Assembly (NCBI GenBank): GCA_029865965.1 | Contig: JARXAJ010000073.1 | Coordinates: forward strand, 1-35,600 | Direction: 5' to 3' | DNA from: Aquabacterium sp. | GTDB lineage: Bacteria > Pseudomonadota > Gammaproteobacteria > Burkholderiales > Burkholderiaceae_C | DNA: 35,600 nucleotides | In this document: one piece after another, positions 23,675 to 31,863 of the stretch | Position numbering within the stretch: the first letter of the stretch is position 1 | Layout: every line of letters starts with the position of its first letter | Position numbers and translations under genes: made by a program | Notes under the pieces: generated by a model | What the model saw: the letters and a program-made list of their open reading frames with translations, nothing else | Told to the model about the DNA's origin: nothing | Database searches by the model: none

Positions 23675-26622
23675 CAGAACTTGTAGCGCAGGCCCAGCAC
23701 AAACTCGCGGCCGGTGACGTTGTTCACCACCACGCTGTCGCGCGTGCGGCTGATGAACTGGTCGTTCGCCTGGTTGGTGAGGTTCACGCCCTCCAGGGTG
23801 AAGTCGAGCGCATCGTTCACCTTGTAGGCCAGCTGCAGGTCGATGTTGAGCGTCTTGTTCTTGCCTTCGACGTCGTTGTTGTTGCGGCCCGGCACCTGGG
23901 TCAGGTAGGACTGCCGCTGCGCCGCCGACACCCGGGCGCTGAACTTGCCGTCGTCGTAGTACAGCGTGGCATTCCAGGCCGTGGGCGACAGGTTGATCAG
24001 GTCGTCGGTGATGGTGGCTGTGCTGTTGGGCGAGACCACGTATTCGATCTTCGACTTGACAGAGGTGTAGTTCAGCAGCACGCCGAAGTTCTTGCCGATG
24101 CCGGGCAGGAAGCTGAACGGCTGCTGCAGGTTGATCTCGAAGCCCTGCAGCTTGCCGCCGTTGGTGTTGATGGGCGCCGACACCGCAAACACCTCTTCAC
24201 CCGTCATGCCCGCCGGCAGCAGCGACATCGGCAGGCCGGTCTGGTTGTAGGGCACGTTGGTGCGCACCGTCTGGATGTAGGTCTTGATGTTCTTCTGGAA
24301 CAGGCCCAGGCCGATGAAGGCGTCCTTGCCGTGGTACCACTCCAGGCTGGCGTCCAGCGTGTCGGCGCGGAAGGGCTTGAGCAGCGGGTTGCCGCCGGTG
24401 TAGGTGAGCGTTCCGGTGGTGCTGAGGGTGCCGCCGGGGTTCAGATTGGCCAGTTGCGGGCGGGACATCACCTTGGCCGCTGCGGCGCGCAGGATCAGGT
24501 CTTTCTGCAGGTTGGCCGCCAGGTTGATGCTGGGCAGCCAGTCGTCGTAGCTGCTCTCGGCTGTCACCTGGCGGGCCGGCGTGGCGGCCAGGTAGCCGTC
24601 GGCCTCCATCTTGGTGCGCACGTAGCGCACACCGGCATTGCCGCGCAGCGGGATGCCACCCAGCGTGGTGGCGAAATCTGCCTGCAAGAAGGCCCCGGTG
24701 TCGGTCTCGGTCACGCTGCGGTTGTTGCCGCGGGCGTTGCCGTTTTCGATGGAGCTCAGCGTGTAGTCGCCCGGCCCGCCGGCAGCGCCGGTCTTCAGGC
24801 AGTTGCAGTTGATGTCGTAGGCGCTGGCGATGGCGTTCAGGTTGGGGATCACCCAGGACGTGGGCGTGCCCGCCGGCAGGTTCTGCCCCTTGCCGAAGCC
24901 GGTGAGCCGGGTCACCAGGCTCAGCGGGTCGACGCCTGCGGGCAGTACGTTCATCGTCTCCACCGTGCGGCGGTTCTCGGTGCTGACCATGCCCACCTTC
25001 TTGTGGTTGCCGCCGAACTTCAGCGTCAGCTGGTCAGGCAGCAGTTCCCAGGCCAGATCGACCTGGGCCAGGTCGCTGGTGTTGGTGACGGTGTTGGGCC
25101 GCAGCCGCACCTCGCTGGGGGTGAAGTTGGTGATGCTGGCCGACCCGACCGGCACGCCCTGGATGGCCAGGCCGCCGGTGGCGCTGGTGGCGTCCAGCGT
25201 GCCATAGCTGATCAGCGGCGCACGGCTGTCGTTGCGCAAGTCGATGGCATAGCCATTGATGTTGGGAGCGTCCAGCGTGGTGGTGGTCTGGATCGGGTTG
25301 GTGAACTTGCTCTTGGCCTGGCCCACACGGGCCGTGAGCTTCAGGCTGTCGCTCAGGTCCTGCTCCAGCATCAGCGACGGCTGGGTGAACGCGGTGCTGA
25401 GCTTGTCGAAGCGGGATTCGGAGCGCACATCCACACCGTTGTACTGCCCGAAGAGCAGGCTGCCCTGGGCGTCGTACTGGGTGTTGAGCACACTGGTCTG
25501 CGGCTTGCCGCCCTGCGACAGCGAGCGGCTGAAGCTGATGGCCTGCAGGTAGTCTTCCTGCCGGGTCGCGTCGAGCTTGGAATACAGCATGTCCAGCGTC
25601 AGCAGCGTGCCGGGTGCGGCGCGCCACTGCACCGATCCACTCAGGCCCAGCCGTTCCTGGTCATGCGTCAGCCGGCCATAGCGCGGCAGACGGGGGTGGA
25701 AGTTGCCGGCCTGGCTGGCCGCGTTGTAGGCCGCCACGGTCTCGGGGGTGTTGGCCACGCGGGGCACGCCCTGGGCGGCCGGGCCGCAGGTGGCGGCCGG
25801 GTTGGCGGCGGTGACCGGCAGCACGCCGGTGGGTGCACACCAACCGCCCGACGACGCGCCGTTGTCCCAGCGCACGGTGCTGAAGCCTTCTTCCAGCAAC
25901 TGGCGCCGGGAGTACGCGCCCGAGACCAGCACGCCCAGCTTGTTGTTGGCAAAGGTGTTGGACAGCAGGAAGCTGGCCTTGGGCGTGGTCTTGCCCGACA
26001 GGTCGTTGTACTGCGCCTTCAGGCTGACCGAGCCGTTGAAGCCGCGCTTCAGGTCGAACGGGCGGGTGGTCTGCAGATCGACGGTGGCGCCCAGCGAGCC
26101 TTCATCGACATCGGCCGACGAGCTCTTGCGCACGGTGAGTGAATTGAACAGGTCGGCCGCGAACACATTGAAGTCGAAGCCGCGCGAGCGGTTGGCGCCG
26201 CCCGAGCTGTCGGTGCCGCCGGTGGTGGCCAGGGCCTCCACACCGTTGATGCGCACGCGGGTGAAGTCTTGCCCCAGGCCGCGCACGGTGATGCTGCGGC
26301 CTTCGCCGGCGTCGCGGTCGATCACCACGCCGGGCACGCGCTGCAGTGATTCAGCCAGGTTGGTGTCGGGGAACTTGCCCAGGTCTTCGGCCTTGATGAC
26401 ATCGACGATGCCGTTGTCCTCGCGCTTCTTGCTCAGCGCGCTTTCGATCGCGGCGCGGAAGCCGGTGACCACCACGGTGTTGGTGCTGGCCGCAGGCTCG
26501 GCAGGTGGCGCCTGGGTCTGGGCGTGCACCTGGGCGGCACCGCCCAAGGTGGCCAGGGCGGCCAGGGTGATGGCGCGTGGGCGCAGCAGGGCGGCGGGCA
26601 GCCGGTGGGCAGGTCGGGTCAT
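23674..26622 (-). CDS. TonB-dependent outer-membrane receptor, probable pectic oligosaccharide uptake
   Basis: A 982-residue receptor with a signal peptide ending AQVHA-Q near residue 34. A TonB-box-like NTVVVTGFR lies at about 48-56. The plug domain shows DLGKFPDTNLAESLQRVPGV, then RSITVRGLGQDFTRVRINGV. A 22-strand barrel follows, ending in FVLGLRYKF with the terminal Phe required for outer-membrane insertion. The layout matches the Caulobacter/Xanthomonas carbohydrate receptors rather than short siderophore receptors. A GGAGACAAGAC ribosome site precedes the ATG. It lies between kdgF and the acetylesterase-lyase gene on the same strand, so it probably imports oligogalacturonides or rhamnogalacturonan fragments. 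TonB/ExbBD genes are not in the window. Confidence 0.9.
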   Translation of the reverse strand: MTRPAHRLPAALLRPRAITLAALATLGGAAQVHAQTQAPPAEPAASTNTVVVTGFRAAIESALSKKREDNGIVDVIKAEDLGKFPDTNLAESLQRVPGVVIDRDAGEGRSITVRGLGQDFTRVRINGVEALATTGGTDSSGGANRSRGFDFNVFAADLFNSLTVRKSSSADVDEGSLGATVDLQTTRPFDLKRGFNGSVSLKAQYNDLSGKTTPKASFLLSNTFANNKLGVLVSGAYSRRQLLEEGFSTVRWDNGASSGGWCAPTGVLPVTAANPAATCGPAAQGVPRVANTPETVAAYNAASQAGNFHPRLPRYGRLTHDQERLGLSGSVQWRAAPGTLLTLDMLYSKLDATRQEDYLQAISFSRSLSQGGKPQTSVLNTQYDAQGSLLFGQYNGVDVRSESRFDKLSTAFTQPSLMLEQDLSDSLKLTARVGQAKSKFTNPIQTTTTLDAPNINGYAIDLRNDSRAPLISYGTLDATSATGGLAIQGVPVGSASITNFTPSEVRLRPNTVTNTSDLAQVDLAWELLPDQLTLKFGGNHKKVGMVSTENRRTVETMNVLPAGVDPLSLVTRLTGFGKGQNLPAGTPTSWVIPNLNAIASAYDINCNCLKTGAAGGPGDYTLSSIENGNARGNNRSVTETDTGAFLQADFATTLGGIPLRGNAGVRYVRTKMEADGYLAATPARQVTAESSYDDWLPSINLAANLQKDLILRAAAAKVMSRPQLANLNPGGTLSTTGTLTYTGGNPLLKPFRADTLDASLEWYHGKDAFIGLGLFQKNIKTYIQTVRTNVPYNQTGLPMSLLPAGMTGEEVFAVSAPINTNGGKLQGFEINLQQPFSFLPGIGKNFGVLLNYTSVKSKIEYVVSPNSTATITDDLINLSPTAWNATLYYDDGKFSARVSAAQRQSYLTQVPGRNNNDVEGKNKTLNIDLQLAYKVNDALDFTLEGVNLTNQANDQFISRTRDSVVVNNVTGREFVLGLRYKF

Positions 26623-26724
26623 GTCTTGTCTCCGTGGTGCACCGGGCGCACGCAGGGCGCCTGTGGGTCAAGGCCGGCCGGCTGCAGTGCCGGCGGCCCG
26701 GGGGTGTGTGTCGGGGAAGGGCTC

Positions 26725-27057
26725 TCAGAGGTAGTCGTCGCGGCGCGGCGAGAACTGGTCGAGCAGGGTGCTGCCGGCTTCCAGCGCCACCACGCCGTGG
26801 CTGTGGCCGCGGCGGGCGATGAACGCATCGCCAGCGCGCAGCACGCGGCGCTGGCCGTCCACCGTGGCGTCGAACGTGCCAGACACCACATAAGCGATCT
26901 GGTCGTGCGCGTCATGCGCATGGGGTGTGCCCACGGCGCCGGCGTCAAAGCGTACAAGCACGCTCATCAGCTCAGGCGTGTGGCCGACGATCTTGCGGCG
27001 GATGCCATCACCCAGCTCGTGCCAGGGGGTGTCGTCATCTGCAAAGAACAGCGCCAT
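26725..27057 (-). CDS. kdgF: KdgF, cupin that linearises 4,5-unsaturated galacturonate
   Basis: A 110-residue single-domain cupin, the exact length of Yersinia KdgF. The metal ligands reported for that protein (H46, H48, Q53, H87) fall at the same numbers here: GTPHAHDAHDQ gives H46, H48 and Q53, and GHSHG gives H87. The C-terminal LLDQFSPRRDDYL keeps the D, F and R pattern tied to catalysis in studied homologues (D100, F102, R106 here). It converts the cyclic unsaturated monouronate released by pectate and oligogalacturonate lyases to linear DKI, the substrate of KduI, encoded divergently. ATG 27057 is chosen for its GGAGA site; an in-frame start six codons upstream would add a poor leader. 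It is first of the kdgF-TBDR-lyase operon; 101 nt with a GC hairpin separate it from the receptor gene. Confidence 0.9.
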   Translation of the reverse strand: MALFFADDDTPWHELGDGIRRKIVGHTPELMSVLVRFDAGAVGTPHAHDAHDQIAYVVSGTFDATVDGQRRVLRAGDAFIARRGHSHGVVALEAGSTLLDQFSPRRDDYL

Positions 27058-27100
27058 GGGCAATCTCCGGATCATTGATTCAGGCAGACTGTAGCGACTG

Positions 27101-27146
27101 GAAACAAAAAAAGAAACAGTGGTTCACTAATTAGAAACCATGATTC
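27101..27146. promoter_or_regulatory. Divergent kdgF/kduI control region with two KdgR-like boxes
   Basis: GAAACAGTGGTTC (27113-27125) and GAAACCATGATTC (27134-27146) each fit GAAAC-N3-GTTTC with one mismatch. Their centres are 21 bp apart, two helix turns. A further GAAAC half-site is at 27101. The A-run before the first box strengthens its likeness to the enterobacterial KdgR box, which as I recall it begins with an A-run and GAAACA. An alternative reading is the inverted repeat TGGTT (27120-27124) / AACCA (27136-27140) around CTAATTAG. This is the only AT-rich stretch near here, so the promoters of both operons should lie in it. Confidence 0.5.
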
Positions 27147-27271
27147 CGTGAAAATCGCCTGTCGCTTAAGCTGGCGGCTATCACCACCCGGGGTGGGCGC
27201 CTTGCAGGTACGCCGGCCCCGGCCCCGGCCACGCCACCCGCCAGAGCCCCCAGCCCTACCAGGAGCCCGCC

Positions 27272-28108
27272 ATGCAGATCCGCCAGCCCGTCCACAGCGA
27301 GCACGCCCGCAGCCTCGACACCGAGGGCTTGCGCCGCCACTTCCTGGTCGACAAGCTGTTCCAGCCCGATGAGGCCACGCTGACCTACAGCCAGATCGAC
27401 CGCATCATCGTGGGCGGCATCCACCCGGTGAAGAACGCGGTGCGCTTCGCCCCCGAGCTGGGCCGCCACACCGGGACAGATTTCTTCCTGCAGCGGCGTG
27501 AGCTGGGCCTGATCAACATCGGCGGCGCGGCGCGGGTGCAGGTCGACGGCCAGGCCTTCGACATCGCCCCGCGTGAGGCGCTGTACATCGGCCAGGGCGC
27601 GCGCGATGTCAGCTTTGCCAGCGTCGATGAATCGCGCCCCGCCAAGCTGTACTTCAATTGCGCGCCGGCCCACACCGCCTACCCGCACCGCAGGGTGACG
27701 CTGGCCGAGGCGTCGCCCGAGACCCTGGGCAGCGCCGAGACCAGCAACCGCCGCACCATCCACAAGTTTCTGGTGCCCGACGTGCTGCCCACCTGCCAGC
27801 TGCTGATGGGCATGACCCAGCTGGAGACCGGCAGCCTGTGGAACACCATGCCCTGCCACACCCATGACCGGCGCATGGAGGTGTACTTCTACTTCGACAT
27901 GAAGGACGACGGCGCCGTCTTCCACATGATGGGCGAGCCCACCCAGACGCGGCACATCGTCGTGCGCAATGAGCAGGCGGTGATCAATCCGAGCTGGAGC
28001 ATCCATGCCGGCGTGGGCACCCAGGCCTACACCTTCATCTGGGGCATGGTGGGCGAGAACCAGGTGTTCAAGGACATGGACCACATCCCCATGGGCGCAT
28101 TGCGCTGA
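27272..28108 (+). CDS. kduI: 5-dehydro-4-deoxy-D-glucuronate isomerase KduI
   Basis: A 278-residue two-cupin protein with the same length as E. coli KduI. All four zinc ligands match: H196, H198 and E203 in [18 protein letters not shown], and H245 in [11 protein letters not shown]. It isomerises 5-keto-4-deoxyuronate (DKI) to 2,5-diketo-3-deoxygluconate (DKII). A CAGGAG ribosome site lies 7 nt before the ATG. It leads the plus-strand operon kduI-kduD-togMNAB-ogl-pectinesterase and has a 5' leader of roughly 120 nt with a CCACCCGGGGTGG hairpin near 27184. It is controlled from the divergent region with the KdgR-like boxes. Confidence 0.95.
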   Translation: MQIRQPVHSEHARSLDTEGLRRHFLVDKLFQPDEATLTYSQIDRIIVGGIHPVKNAVRFAPELGRHTGTDFFLQRRELGLINIGGAARVQVDGQAFDIAPREALYIGQGARDVSFASVDESRPAKLYFNCAPAHTAYPHRRVTLAEASPETLGSAETSNRRTIHKFLVPDVLPTCQLLMGMTQLETGSLWNTMPCHTHDRRMEVYFYFDMKDDGAVFHMMGEPTQTRHIVVRNEQAVINPSWSIHAGVGTQAYTFIWGMVGENQVFKDMDHIPMGALR

Positions 28109-28119
28109 GGTGGGCTGAC

Positions 28120-28884
28120 ATGACTGTTCTGAACAGTTTTGCGCTGGTGGGCAAGGTGGCCATCGTCTCCGGTTGCGACACCGGCCTGGGCCAGGGCATG
28201 GCGCGCGCGCTGGCGCAAGCCGGTGCCGACATCGTGGGCGTGAACCTCAGTGCCCCGGTGGACACCGCCGCCCAGGTGCGGACGCTCGGCCGGCAGTTCC
28301 TCGACCTGCGGGCCAACCTGTCGGACACCGCCTGCATCGACGGCCTGGTGCGCGACGCCAAGGCCCTGGCCGGGCATGTGGACATCCTGGTCAACAACGC
28401 CGGCATCATCCGCCGCGACGACGCCATCAAGTTCAGCGAGAAGGACTGGGATGACGTCATGAACCTGAACCTGAAGTCGGTGTTCTTCTTCTCGCAGGCG
28501 GTGGCGCGGCAGTTCATCGCCCAGGGCGGCGGCGGCAAGATCATCAACGTGGCCTCGATGCTCAGCTTCCAGGGCGGCGTGCGGGTGCCCAGCTACACCG
28601 CCAGCAAGAGCGGCGTGATGGGCATCACCCGGCTGATGGCCAATGAATGGGCCAGCCAGCGCATCAACGTCAACGCCATTGCGCCTGGCTACATGGCCAC
28701 CAACAACACCGCGCCGCTGCGCGCCGATGCCGAGCGCAGCGCCGCCATCCTGGAGCGCATCCCCGCCGGCCGCTGGGGCCAGCCCGATGATCTGGCCGGG
28801 CCGGTGGTGTTCCTGGCCTCGCAGGCGTCCGACTACGTCAACGGCTACACCGTGGCGGTGGACGGCGGCTGGCTGGCACGATGA
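28120..28884 (+). CDS. kduD: 2-dehydro-3-deoxy-D-gluconate 5-dehydrogenase KduD
   Basis: A 254-residue SDR with GCDTGLGQG (18-26), NNAG (92-95), S146, Y159 and K163 (SYTASK), and the ending YTVAVDGGWLAR. The cofactor segment GCDTGLGQGMA and the block ANEWASQRINVNAIAPGYM are typical of KduD rather than other SDRs. It reduces 2,5-diketo-3-deoxygluconate (DKII) to KDG with NADH, feeding KdgK. It lies 11 nt after kduI. A repeat element of 73 bp follows before the Tog transporter genes, so the operon has a possible processing or attenuation point here. Confidence 0.93.
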   Translation: MTVLNSFALVGKVAIVSGCDTGLGQGMARALAQAGADIVGVNLSAPVDTAAQVRTLGRQFLDLRANLSDTACIDGLVRDAKALAGHVDILVNNAGIIRRDDAIKFSEKDWDDVMNLNLKSVFFFSQAVARQFIAQGGGGKIINVASMLSFQGGVRVPSYTASKSGVMGITRLMANEWASQRINVNAIAPGYMATNNTAPLRADAERSAAILERIPAGRWGQPDDLAGPVVFLASQASDYVNGYTVAVDGGWLAR

Positions 28885-28906
28885 GCCTCGGCCTCACCCA
28901 GCGGCC

Positions 28907-28979
28907 GCCGCGGAGCCGGCTTTGCCGGGCCGCAGGGGGCGCCCCCCTGGGGGGGAGCGCCGCAGGCGCTTCGGGGGGG
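28907..28979 (+). repeat. GC hairpin repeat, copy 2 (between kduD and togM)
   Basis: About 73 bp, the partner of the element at 19564-19639, with the same CCCCCCTGGGGGG and GCGCC/AGGCGC stems and a terminal G-run. It fills the gap between kduD and the first Tog permease gene and ends 5 nt before that start codon, so its G-rich end acts as the leader of the gene. Confidence 0.8.
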
Positions 28980-28984
28980 TGACC

Positions 28985-29872
28985 ATGTACGAGAACAAGC
29001 GTTTGGGGTTCCTGTTCGTCCTGCCGTTCGTGCTGGGCGTGCTGCTGTTCAAGCTGTTCCCGTTCGTCATGAGCTTTGCGCTCAGCTTCACGCGCTACGA
29101 CCTGATCGACCCGCCCGAGTGGGTGGGGATGTTGAACTACCGCGAGCTGTTCACCGACGACCCGCTGTTCGTGCAGAGCCTGGGCGTCACGCTGTGGTTC
29201 ACCGTGCTGGCGGTGCCGCTGCGGGTGGGCTTTGCGCTGTTCATCGCCCATGTGCTGAACTTCAAGCTGCGCGGCATCAACTTCTTCCGCTCGGCCTTCT
29301 ACCTGCCGTCCATCCTGGGCGGCAGCATTGCGGTGGCGGTGCTGTGGCGCTTCCTGTTTGCCAAGTACGGCCTGGTCAATGGCGTGCTGGTGCAACTGGG
29401 CTTCGAGCCGGTGGCCTGGCTGGCCGACGAGCAGGCGTCGATGTGGACCATCGTGCTGCTGTTCACCTGGCAGTTCGGCTCGGCTTGTGTGATCTTCCTG
29501 GCCGCGCTGCAGAACGTGCCGCAAAGCCTGTATGAAGCCGCCGAGTGCGATGGCGCCAGCCAATGGCAGCAGTTCTGGCGCATCACCGTGCCGCTGATCA
29601 CGCCGGTGATCTTCTTCAACCTGATCATGCAGATGGTGCACGCCTTCCAGGAGTTCAACGGCCCCTATGCCATCACCGAAGGCGGGCCGCTGAACAGCAC
29701 CTATGTGCTGGCGCTCTACATCTACGACCAGAGCTTCCGCTACTTCAACCTGGGCTATGGCGCGGCGCTGAGCTGGGTGCTGTTCGCCCTGGTGGGCGGG
29801 CTCAGCCTGTTCAGCTTCTGGAGCAGCCGCTACTGGGTGTTCTACGCTGGCGAGAAGGACGACCGCCGGTGA
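28985..29872 (+). CDS. togM: Oligogalacturonide ABC transporter permease TogM-like
   Basis: A 295-residue CUT1 (MalF/UgpA-type) permease with six membrane segments. It opens MYENKRLGFLFVLPFVLGVL and carries the EAA loop EAAECDGASQWQQFWRITVP near residue 180-200 that docks to the ATPase. TogM resemblance rests on the block HAFQEFNGPYAITEGGPLNS and on the setting between kduD and ogl. ATG 28985 is right after the repeat element; the G-run and GTGACC provide the only ribosome-site-like sequence. The stop overlaps the next gene by GTGA. It should form a heterodimeric channel with TogN for pectin-derived oligogalacturonides. Confidence 0.87.
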   Translation: MYENKRLGFLFVLPFVLGVLLFKLFPFVMSFALSFTRYDLIDPPEWVGMLNYRELFTDDPLFVQSLGVTLWFTVLAVPLRVGFALFIAHVLNFKLRGINFFRSAFYLPSILGGSIAVAVLWRFLFAKYGLVNGVLVQLGFEPVAWLADEQASMWTIVLLFTWQFGSACVIFLAALQNVPQSLYEAAECDGASQWQQFWRITVPLITPVIFFNLIMQMVHAFQEFNGPYAITEGGPLNSTYVLALYIYDQSFRYFNLGYGAALSWVLFALVGGLSLFSFWSSRYWVFYAGEKDDRR

Positions 29873-30732
29873 GTGCTTCCACGCCTGCCCTGGGCTATGC
29901 CGAGCGCAGCCGCCTGCTGCTGCGCTACACCGCGCTGCTGGCGGTGGCGGTGCTGATGCTGTACCCGCTGCTGTGGCTGGTGGGCGCGTCGTTCAAGACC
30001 AATGCGCAGATCTTCACCGAGGTCGGTTTCTGGCCCAGCCAGTTCGACTTCAGCAGCTATGCCAAGGGCTGGAAGACCAGCACCGAATACACCTTTGCCA
30101 CCTACTTCCTCAACAGCTTCCTGATCACCGTGCCGCGTATCGCCGTCACCGTGGTGTCGTGCGTGCTGGTGGCTTATGCCTTCGCCCGCTTCGAGTTCTG
30201 GGGCCGCAAGCTGCTGTTCTCGATCATGGTGGGCACGATGATGCTGCCGCTGATCGTGCTGCGCCTGCCGCAGTACCTGGTGTTCCGCGAGCTGGGCTGG
30301 CTCGACACCTACCTGCCGCTGATCGTGCCCAGCGCCTTCGCCACCGACACCTTCTTCGTCTTCATGCTGGTGCAGTTCCTGCGCGGCATCCCGCGTGACA
30401 TGGAAGAGGCCGCGCTGATCGACGGCTGCAATGCCCTGCAGCTGCTGTGGCACATCATCGTGCCGCTGCTCAAGCCGGCCATCGTCTCGGTGGTGGTGTT
30501 CCAGTTCATCTGGACGATGAACGACTTCATGGGCCCGCTGATCTACCTGTCGTCGGTGGAGAACTACCCGGTTTCGCTGGCGCTGAAGATGAGCATCGGC
30601 GCCACCGAAGAGGTGGAATGGGCCAACGTCATCGCCATCTCGGTGGTGGCGCTGATCCCCAGCGTGGTGGTGTTCTTCCTGGCGCAAAAGCATTTCATCG
30701 AGGGCGCCGCGTCGTCCGGCATCAAGGGCTGA
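29869..30732 (+). CDS. togN: Oligogalacturonide ABC transporter permease TogN-like
   Basis: A 287-residue CUT1 permease of the MalG/UgpE type with six hydrophobic segments. The start is a GTG at 29869 overlapping the togM stop by four bases (GTGA), giving MSASTPALGYAERSR before the first helix LLAVAVLMLYPLLWLVG. The EAA loop reads EEAALIDGCNALQLLWHIIVP near 183-203. A conserved C-terminus (LAQKHFIEGAASSGIKG) matches the family. It partners TogM in the inner membrane. The ATPase gene follows after six bases. Confidence 0.87.
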   Translation: MSASTPALGYAERSRLLLRYTALLAVAVLMLYPLLWLVGASFKTNAQIFTEVGFWPSQFDFSSYAKGWKTSTEYTFATYFLNSFLITVPRIAVTVVSCVLVAYAFARFEFWGRKLLFSIMVGTMMLPLIVLRLPQYLVFRELGWLDTYLPLIVPSAFATDTFFVFMLVQFLRGIPRDMEEAALIDGCNALQLLWHIIVPLLKPAIVSVVVFQFIWTMNDFMGPLIYLSSVENYPVSLALKMSIGATEEVEWANVIAISVVALIPSVVVFFLAQKHFIEGAASSGIKG

Positions 30733-30738
30733 CTTCGC

Positions 30739-31863
30739 ATGGCGCAAGTGTCTCTGTCCAAGGTCGAGAAGACCTATCCCAACGGCTTCAAGGCCGTGCA
30801 CGGCGTTGATCTGGACGTGCGTGATGGCGAGTTCATGGTCTTCGTCGGCCCCAGCGGCTGCGCCAAGAGCACGCTGCTGCGCATGATCGCCGGGCTGGAA
30901 TCGATCACCGCCGGCGACCTGCAGATCGGCGGCCGGCGGGTCAACGACCTGCCGCCCAAGCAGCGCGGCATCGCCATGGTGTTCCAGAACTACGCGCTCT
31001 ACCCGCACATGAAGGTCTACGACAACCTGGCCTTCGGCTTGAAGCTGGCCGGCACGCCCAAGGCCGAGGTCGACCAGCGTGTGCGCCATGCCGCCGAGCT
31101 GCTGGAGATGACGCACCTGCTCGACCGCTACCCCAAGCAGCTGTCGGGCGGCCAGGCGCAGCGGGTGGCGGTGGGCCGGGCCATCGTCAAGAAGCCCGAG
31201 GTCTTCCTGTTCGACGAGCCGCTGTCCAACCTGGATGCCAAGCTGCGTGCCAGCATGCGGGTGCGGCTGACCGACCTGCACCGCACGCTGCGCGAGGCCG
31301 GCGCACCGGCCACGGTGGTCTATGTCACCCATGACCAGACCGAGGCCATGACCATGGGCGAGCGCATCTGCGTGCTGAAAGACGGCGTGATCCAGCAGGT
31401 CGACACGCCCACCGCGCTGTACAACCGGCCGGCCAATGCCTTCGTCGCCAGCTTCATCGGCAGCCCGGAGATGAACTTGCTCGACCTGCCGCTGCAGGGC
31501 CATGGCGGTGGCCTGCGGGTGGGCCTGGGCGACGCCTGGCTGCCCTTGCCGGCAGTGCAGATGGCCCAGCTGCCGGCCAGCATCGAGCGCCTGACCTTCG
31601 GCCTGCGGCCCGAGCACATCAGCGCGCTGCCCCGGCCCGATGGCAGCAGCCTGCCTGTGGCCGGCACGCTGCGCCAGCTGGAGCACATGGGCAACGAGGT
31701 GTTCGTGCACTTCAGCCTGGGTGCGCATGGCCTCACCGCCCGGGTGCCGGCCGACCAGCTGGGCGACCTGGCCGGCGCCCAGCGTGGCGCCATTGCCTGG
31801 TTCCACCTGCAGATGGCCCAGTGCCATCTGTTCGCCACCGACACCGGCCTGCGCCTGTGCTGA
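30739..31863 (+). CDS. togA: Oligogalacturonide ABC transporter ATPase TogA-like (UgpC/MsmK type)
   Basis: A 374-residue CUT1 ATPase. Walker A is GPSGCAKST (37-45), Q-loop VFQNYALYP (81-89), signature LSGGQ (135-139), Walker B VFLFDEP (155-161) and H-loop H198, followed by a C-terminal TOBE regulatory domain to about 370. The Walker A has Ala42 where Gly is usual (GCGKST). I recall the same variant in other UgpC-type proteins, so it is probably functional. It energises TogMN. The final codons overlap the next gene, whose GTG start lies 6 nt before the stop end (GTGCTGA). NBDs of this class are sometimes shared between several CUT1 importers. Confidence 0.9.
   Translation: MAQVSLSKVEKTYPNGFKAVHGVDLDVRDGEFMVFVGPSGCAKSTLLRMIAGLESITAGDLQIGGRRVNDLPPKQRGIAMVFQNYALYPHMKVYDNLAFGLKLAGTPKAEVDQRVRHAAELLEMTHLLDRYPKQLSGGQAQRVAVGRAIVKKPEVFLFDEPLSNLDAKLRASMRVRLTDLHRTLREAGAPATVVYVTHDQTEAMTMGERICVLKDGVIQQVDTPTALYNRPANAFVASFIGSPEMNLLDLPLQGHGGGLRVGLGDAWLPLPAVQMAQLPASIERLTFGLRPEHISALPRPDGSSLPVAGTLRQLEHMGNEVFVHFSLGAHGLTARVPADQLGDLAGAQRGAIAWFHLQMAQCHLFATDTGLRLC

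Noticed and set aside
24331-26142. Open frame of about 600 codons on the plus strand inside the TonB-receptor gene
   Set aside because: It is a shadow of a well-conserved receptor with low-complexity translation and no ribosome site.
30847-30873. Walker A Gly-to-Ala change in TogA as evidence of a dead ATPase
   Set aside because: The lysine and Ser/Thr are intact, all other ATPase motifs are normal, and I recall the same GCAKST form in other UgpC-type proteins.
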